Below are positions 60,124 to 64,000 of a stretch of 64,000 bases of DNA, in pieces. The position numbers were made by a program, and so were the translations under genes. This DNA comes from Fictibacillus barbaricus. GTDB lineage: Bacteria > Bacillota > Bacilli > Bacillales > Fictibacillaceae. Below the pieces are notes generated by a model. That model searched no databases. It had not been told where the DNA came from and saw nothing but the letters and a program-made list of their open reading frames with translations. The stretch covers positions 496,001 to 560,000 of the forward strand of contig NZ_BMCE01000001.1 in NCBI RefSeq assembly GCF_014635025.1. The letters are read 5' to 3'. Within the stretch, counting starts at the first letter, position 1. Each line of letters starts with the position of its first letter.

Positions 60124-60927
60124 ATGATTAGTATCATCATTCCAACACTAGGACAAAGAGAGCACGAACTCTTCCGACTGTTAGATAGTTTAAATAAACA
60201 AACCAATACTGACTTTGAGATTATTATGGTTTCTCAAAGTAACCATGAACTTGTAAAAGGGATTTTAGACAAGTTCTCTTTTACATACAAACACTTGAAA
60301 CTCGATCAAAAAGGCTTATCCATGGCTAGAAATAAAGCATTACCGTATATTAGAGGCGAGTACGTTACGTTCTCTGATGATGATTGCTGGTATCCTGAGG
60401 ATGGTCTGGAAAAAGTAATGGATGCTTTTCAAGAAAATCAAGATCTCGATGTTATGTGTTTTAAAATACACGATCCAATCCTTAAACAGGATTATAAAAA
60501 ATATCCTGCCTTACCTAAAAAAGAGATCAGTCGAATTGATTTTTTAAGAAAGTCTTCTATTGAAATTTTTGCGAAAACGGAATGCTTTGCTAATAAGGAT
60601 ATAACATTTGATGAACGTTTCGGCCTTGGAAGCCATTATAAATCTGGTGAAGAAAACATCATCCTGCGCGATCTGAAGACAGCAGGTTTTAAAATAGCTT
60701 ATGAACCAACTGTAGTGGTCTATCATAAGAAAAGAGAAAGAGAAATTGTAAATAATTTGGATATAACAAAGAAAGGTCCATTGTTTATCCGGATATATGG
60801 CAAGCCAGTTGGTATTTTTCTTTTTCATCTTTTTTATATGAAAAAGTGGAGAACGATACAGGATCCCGTTTCATCTTATAAGAAATCAATGAACGAAATA
60901 AAAGAATATACCAAGAGTAGTAAATAA
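60124..60927 (+). CDS. Glycosyltransferase family 2
   Basis: A 267-residue GT-A glycosyltransferase: ISIIIPTLGQREHELFRLLDSLNKQ at the N-terminus, the metal-binding DXD-like SDDDCWYPEDG, and an acceptor-side GSHYKSGEENIILRDLKTAGF segment with the ED-like catalytic residues. No transmembrane helices beyond a weak hydrophobic stretch near residue 230. Its base composition is more AT-rich than its neighbours. It lies directly upstream of the S-layer-type gene, so it may glycosylate S-layer protein or build secondary cell-wall polymer; this is inferred from position only. Confidence 0.85.
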   Translation: MISIIIPTLGQREHELFRLLDSLNKQTNTDFEIIMVSQSNHELVKGILDKFSFTYKHLKLDQKGLSMARNKALPYIRGEYVTFSDDDCWYPEDGLEKVMDAFQENQDLDVMCFKIHDPILKQDYKKYPALPKKEISRIDFLRKSSIEIFAKTECFANKDITFDERFGLGSHYKSGEENIILRDLKTAGFKIAYEPTVVVYHKKREREIVNNLDITKKGPLFIRIYGKPVGIFLFHLFYMKKWRTIQDPVSSYKKSMNEIKEYTKSSK

Positions 60928-60939
60928 GAACCTATTACA

Positions 60940-60976
60940 AAAGTCCTTCTTTGAATAAAAGAAGGCTTTTTTTTGT
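60940..60976 (+). terminator. Terminator after the glycosyltransferase gene
   Basis: AGTCCTTCTTT pairs with AAAGAAGGCTT around a short loop and is followed by T7. Confidence 0.82.
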
Positions 60977-61027
60977 CTATTAAACTCAAAAATTTATAAC
61001 TTTTTTTATATTTTTTGAAAATACTAC

Positions 61028-61054
61028 TAAAACAATAGGAAGTTTTTCCGATAA
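61028..61054 (+). promoter_or_regulatory. SigD-like promoter upstream of the S-layer-type gene
   Basis: TAAA-N15-TCCGATAA: the -35 box is perfect and the -10 box has two mismatches at its edges. Initiation here would give a leader of about 325 bases. Confidence 0.6.
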
Positions 61055-61386
61055 AGTAATTAGCTCGAGTGAAAAATTTGTCGTAAAACACATCCAAAGT
61101 TTTATAAGTAAGGAAATTTTTATCAAAAATTTTCAAAAAAATGCTAGTAATTTATCAAAATTTGTTATATCATATGAAATGTATTCCAAATCTTCCAATT
61201 ACTACTGTTATTTCCAAATAGTTTCATAACTTTAGTAATATGGTCGTGGGTCTACATAACTTATGGGTTTGAAATTAGATAGTACTTACTTTTCGGTGTT
61301 TTTATATAAAAACTACGATGCTACATATCTAGTACTGTTTAATTTTTTAAAAAAATATTTACTATATGGAAGGGGTCATTTTTAAC
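61055..61386 (+). other. Long AT-rich leader before the S-layer-type gene
   Basis: About 330 non-coding bases between the SigD-like promoter and the start codon, strongly AT-rich, with several A and T tracts (for example around 61117-61143 and 61338-61361). No gene, riboswitch or strong hairpin is recognised. Long leaders that stabilise mRNA are typical of S-layer genes. Additional promoters could be hidden here. Confidence 0.45.
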
Positions 61387-63864
61387 ATGGCTAACAAAAG
61401 AGTATTCAAGTTTGCGACGGCTTCAGCTGTTGCAGCAAGCGCATTAGTAGCAGCTGTACCAGCAAGTGCTGCTTCAGTTACTTACGAACAAGCATCTGCT
61501 CAAGTAGAAAAAGCTCGTGCAGCAGCTAACGGACTTCATGCAGAGTATACAAGAAACGCAGACTACAAAACTGTAGTTGACAGCAAAGAAGCTCGTGATG
61601 AGCTTGCTCGTGCAAAAGCGAAAATCGCTGCACTTAAATCTGCTAAAGAAAAAGCATACTTGAACACACGTATCCAAGGTACGATCGATACTGTAGAACG
61701 TGCTAACAAGTACAACAACGCAGTACGCGTAGCTGTAACTTATCTTCCAGAAGCTAAAGCTGCTCTAGAAGCTGCTCTAGTAAACGTAGATACTAACGTT
61801 GCTGCTGCTGAAACTGCAAAAGAAAAGTATGATGCTTACGTGAAACAAGCTGAAATCAACTTCGGTAAAGTTTACGGAGCTGCAATCCAAGCTAAATTCA
61901 AATCTGATTATCTTACAGAAGCAGTTTACAACCTACAAAAAGACGCAGCTGCTAAAATTGCTGATGCTAAATTAGGTCCTGCAGTTAAATCTGTAAGTGC
62001 GATTAACGCTACTAAAATCGAAGTTAAGTTCACTTCTGCAGTAGATAAATCTTCAGTTTTAACAGCTGCTGGTGCAATTCAAGGTACTGCAATATTTACA
62101 CTTGCTGAACTTGATGGTCAAGCTAATGCTTCTGTAACAGGTGCTTCTTTAAGTGCTGATGGTAAAACATTAACTCTAACTACAGATGTTCCTGTGTCTA
62201 AGCGTTATGATGTTGTTGTTGACGGTTTAAAAACTACAACTGGAAAAGATGTAGCTAAATATAACCAAGTTGTTAATTTCGTTGCTGATGCTACAGCTCC
62301 TACAATTCTTGGAACTGAAAGAATCTCTGCATCACAAGTAAAAGTTAAATTCTCTGAGCCGATGAAAGCTTTCGCTCCAACATTCCAATATGCTGACGGT
62401 TCAACTGTAACAGGTGTAACTGGAAGTGTAGCAGCTGGAGCTGACGAAGTAATCTTCTCAATGGATTCTAACGTTACAGTTAATAAAGGTCTAATCGCTA
62501 CATTTATTGGTGCACAAGACCAAGCTGGTAATCTTTTAACTCCAAACCCAGCAACAGTATCTTTTGTTAAAGGTTCTGCTGATGGAGTTGCTCCAACAGT
62601 ATCTTCTATCACACAAACTGGAGCAAAAACTTTTGCTGTGAAATTCTCTGAAGAATTATTAGCTAAGCCAGTTGTTGAAATTGGTGGAGTAGCTGTAGTT
62701 GCAACTGATGTTGTTCAAGATTCTACAGACAAAACAACATACAATGTTACAGCACCAGCAGTTCTTGATGGAGCTACTACTGTAGCTGTTAAAACATTCT
62801 CTGACTTAAGTGGTCAATCTGGAACTGACATGAGCAAGGTAGTTACTTTTGTTAAAGAAACTGCTGCTCCTAAAGTTCTTTCTGGAACTGTAGTTGTAGA
62901 TGATACTAATAAAAAAGAATACCTTGAAATCACATTGGATAAGGATGTAGTTCTTTCTACTCCAACAGTTGATGCTACAAGTGGTTCTTTTGTAAAAGAT
63001 TATGTAACTACATCTTTAGCTGATACTGATATTACTGCTAAAACAGTTGCTTATAAATCTGCTACAAACAAAAAAGTTCTTCGTGTTGAATTAGCATCTT
63101 TCTTAACTGGTCATGATGTTAAAGGTGCAACTTATAAATTGAATCTTGCTTTTGCTGGTGTAGCTAGTGCATCTGGAGTAGCTGCTGATACTGCACAAGT
63201 AACATTCACTCGTGGTGAAGATGGATTACCTGCAAGCACTGCTGTTGCAAGTGTAACTCAAGTATTACCAGGTGTTGATAACAATAAAGTAGAAGTTACA
63301 TTTGACATGGCTGTTGATGGTGCATCTGCTATTAATCCAGCAAACTACAAAATTGATGGAGCTATCGTTGAATCAGTAACACTTAAACCTGCTTCTGGAA
63401 CACCAACTACACAAGTTGCTGTCTTAAACTTGAAAGCTGGTTCAAATGGATTCACTGGGACTCGTAACATCAATATCTCAGGAGTAAAAGCATTAGGTTC
63501 ATCAAAAGTAATGAACCCATTCTTTACTAACTCAGTAATTCTTAAGGAAAACATTGCTCCAACTGTTACTTCTGCTAAGTTAACTGCAACAAATGAGTTA
63601 ACATTAACTTTCTCAGAAGCTGTAACTGATACTACTGGAGTAGATTTTGAAGTGTTAATCGGTGGATTATCACAAGGTACAGTTGAAACTGTTGATGCTG
63701 GAGTAGGTGCTGTTGGTAAAACTTCAGTAAAAGTTACAATTGCTACAATTGACGCTACTGAATTATCTAAAGGTATTTCACTAAAAGGCTTGTCAACACT
63801 TGATATTGCTGATGCTGCTGGAAACGCTCTTTCATTACCAGCTAACATTTCAGTATCTCAATAA
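61387..63864 (+). CDS. S-layer-type protein, SbsC-like N-terminus with Ig-like domains
   Basis: An 825-residue exported protein. Signal peptide is residues 1-29 (ending PASAA). Residues 30-200 are alpha-helical, Ala-rich and coiled (YEQASAQVEKARAAANGLHAEY ... FKSDYLTEAVYNLQKDAAAKI), like the SbsC N-terminus that binds secondary cell-wall polymer. From about 200 on, Big_5-type Ig-like domains repeat (VSAINATKIEVKFTSAVD; ISASQVKVKFSEPMK; LTLTFSEAV). There are no SLH domains, as in SbsC. Composition is extreme in Ala, Thr, Val, Ser and Lys, with no cysteine. The ATG at 61387 follows GGAAGGGG; ATG 61366 lies before that site and was rejected. Codon use in the first 600 bases favours C-ending AAC, TTC and TAC, whereas the rest favours T endings. 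Confidence 0.87.
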   Translation: MANKRVFKFATASAVAASALVAAVPASAASVTYEQASAQVEKARAAANGLHAEYTRNADYKTVVDSKEARDELARAKAKIAALKSAKEKAYLNTRIQGTIDTVERANKYNNAVRVAVTYLPEAKAALEAALVNVDTNVAAAETAKEKYDAYVKQAEINFGKVYGAAIQAKFKSDYLTEAVYNLQKDAAAKIADAKLGPAVKSVSAINATKIEVKFTSAVDKSSVLTAAGAIQGTAIFTLAELDGQANASVTGASLSADGKTLTLTTDVPVSKRYDVVVDGLKTTTGKDVAKYNQVVNFVADATAPTILGTERISASQVKVKFSEPMKAFAPTFQYADGSTVTGVTGSVAAGADEVIFSMDSNVTVNKGLIATFIGAQDQAGNLLTPNPATVSFVKGSADGVAPTVSSITQTGAKTFAVKFSEELLAKPVVEIGGVAVVATDVVQDSTDKTTYNVTAPAVLDGATTVAVKTFSDLSGQSGTDMSKVVTFVKETAAPKVLSGTVVVDDTNKKEYLEITLDKDVVLSTPTVDATSGSFVKDYVTTSLADTDITAKTVAYKSATNKKVLRVELASFLTGHDVKGATYKLNLAFAGVASASGVAADTAQVTFTRGEDGLPASTAVASVTQVLPGVDNNKVEVTFDMAVDGASAINPANYKIDGAIVESVTLKPASGTPTTQVAVLNLKAGSNGFTGTRNINISGVKALGSSKVMNPFFTNSVILKENIAPTVTSAKLTATNELTLTFSEAVTDTTGVDFEVLIGGLSQGTVETVDAGVGAVGKTSVKVTIATIDATELSKGISLKGLSTLDIADAAGNALSLPANISVSQ

Positions 63865-64000
63865 TTGGTCATTCCTTTCAGAAAAGCTCTGCGGAGAATA
63901 TATTTTGCAGATCGTTTCTTTCAAGTAAACAATTGGGAAGAAGGAATATGTGCTATTTTAAGGATTACTCATGTATCTTAATTTAGCACCCCTTTCCATA
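63865..64000. other. Non-coding tail of the window
   Basis: After the S-layer-type gene an imperfect hairpin is visible (GAAAAGCTCTGC at 63881-63892 with GCAGATCGTTTC at about 63907-63918); it has only a short T-rich tail and may be a weak terminator. Nothing else is recognised. Confidence 0.35.

Noticed and set aside
60936-61386. Cyclic di-GMP riboswitch in the long S-layer leader
   Set aside because: No GEMM core such as the GCAAA/CCUCCGG-type elements was recognised; the region is mostly A and T tracts.

Overview
The window looks like a chromosomal stretch of a low-to-moderate GC Gram-positive spore-former of the family Bacillaceae. Its gene content (SbsC-like S-layer protein, RsbK/RsbM/RsbY-type module, yndGHJ, kip/pxp genes, pbpC-type PBP3) and AAGGAGG ribosome binding sites fit Fictibacillus or a near relative; the genus is an inference. 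No tRNA, rRNA, CRISPR array or classical insertion sequence was seen.

Layout. 1-1.9 kb: end of a glycerate kinase gene and pxpA. 2.2-5.3 kb: a large secreted GLUG/InlB-repeat/FnIII surface protein. 5.7-10.5 kb: a stress-signalling module (hybrid kinase, CheR-type methyltransferase, REC-PP2C phosphatase) resembling RsbK-RsbM-RsbY of the Bacillus cereus group, without sigB nearby. 10.7-15.4 kb: a DeoR regulator, four-carbon acid-sugar kinase, PdxA2-type dehydrogenase and GntP permease, a D-threonate/erythronate-type catabolic operon. 15.4-20.3 kb: a PAS histidine kinase, a DUF3189 protein, an MFS pump and a YihY membrane protein. 20.6-24.3 kb: pxpB, pxpC, an NRAMP-like transporter and YcsI, i.e. 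the rest of the 5-oxoprolinase cluster. 24.5-29.6 kb: manA, yndG-yndH-yndJ and a fructokinase. 31.2-42.4 kb: an amino-sugar uptake and catabolism operon (ABC transporter, NanE, RpiR regulator, ROK kinase, FAD oxidoreductase, DUF4127, GHL10-type hydrolase). 42.9-49 kb: an MFS pump, a DJ-1/PfpI protein, two orphan dipeptide-type permeases and an argininosuccinate-lyase paralogue. 49.3-64 kb: cell-wall genes (PBP3, VanZ, C39 peptidase, three NlpC/P60 hydrolases, a subtilase, a glycosyltransferase and an S-layer-type protein), several preceded by SigD-like promoters.

The most unusual signal is a dispersed intergenic repeat. Seven copies of a roughly 150-bp element carry six TGGGCGAAA-like boxes spaced 21 bp apart (two helical turns), followed by a small hairpin. 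Two copies in direct orientation flank a gene for a NERD (PD-(D/E)XK nuclease-related) protein with a zinc ribbon and a C-terminal helix-turn-helix-like segment; this copy carries a one-base frameshift. A second intact paralogue, 22 kb away, is also flanked on both sides by 21-bp phased boxes of a different sequence (ATATCATGAAAA-like). This suggests a family of nuclease-plus-phased-array elements, with solo arrays scattered mostly just downstream of transcription terminators. I know of no described system with this architecture, but I could not search for one.
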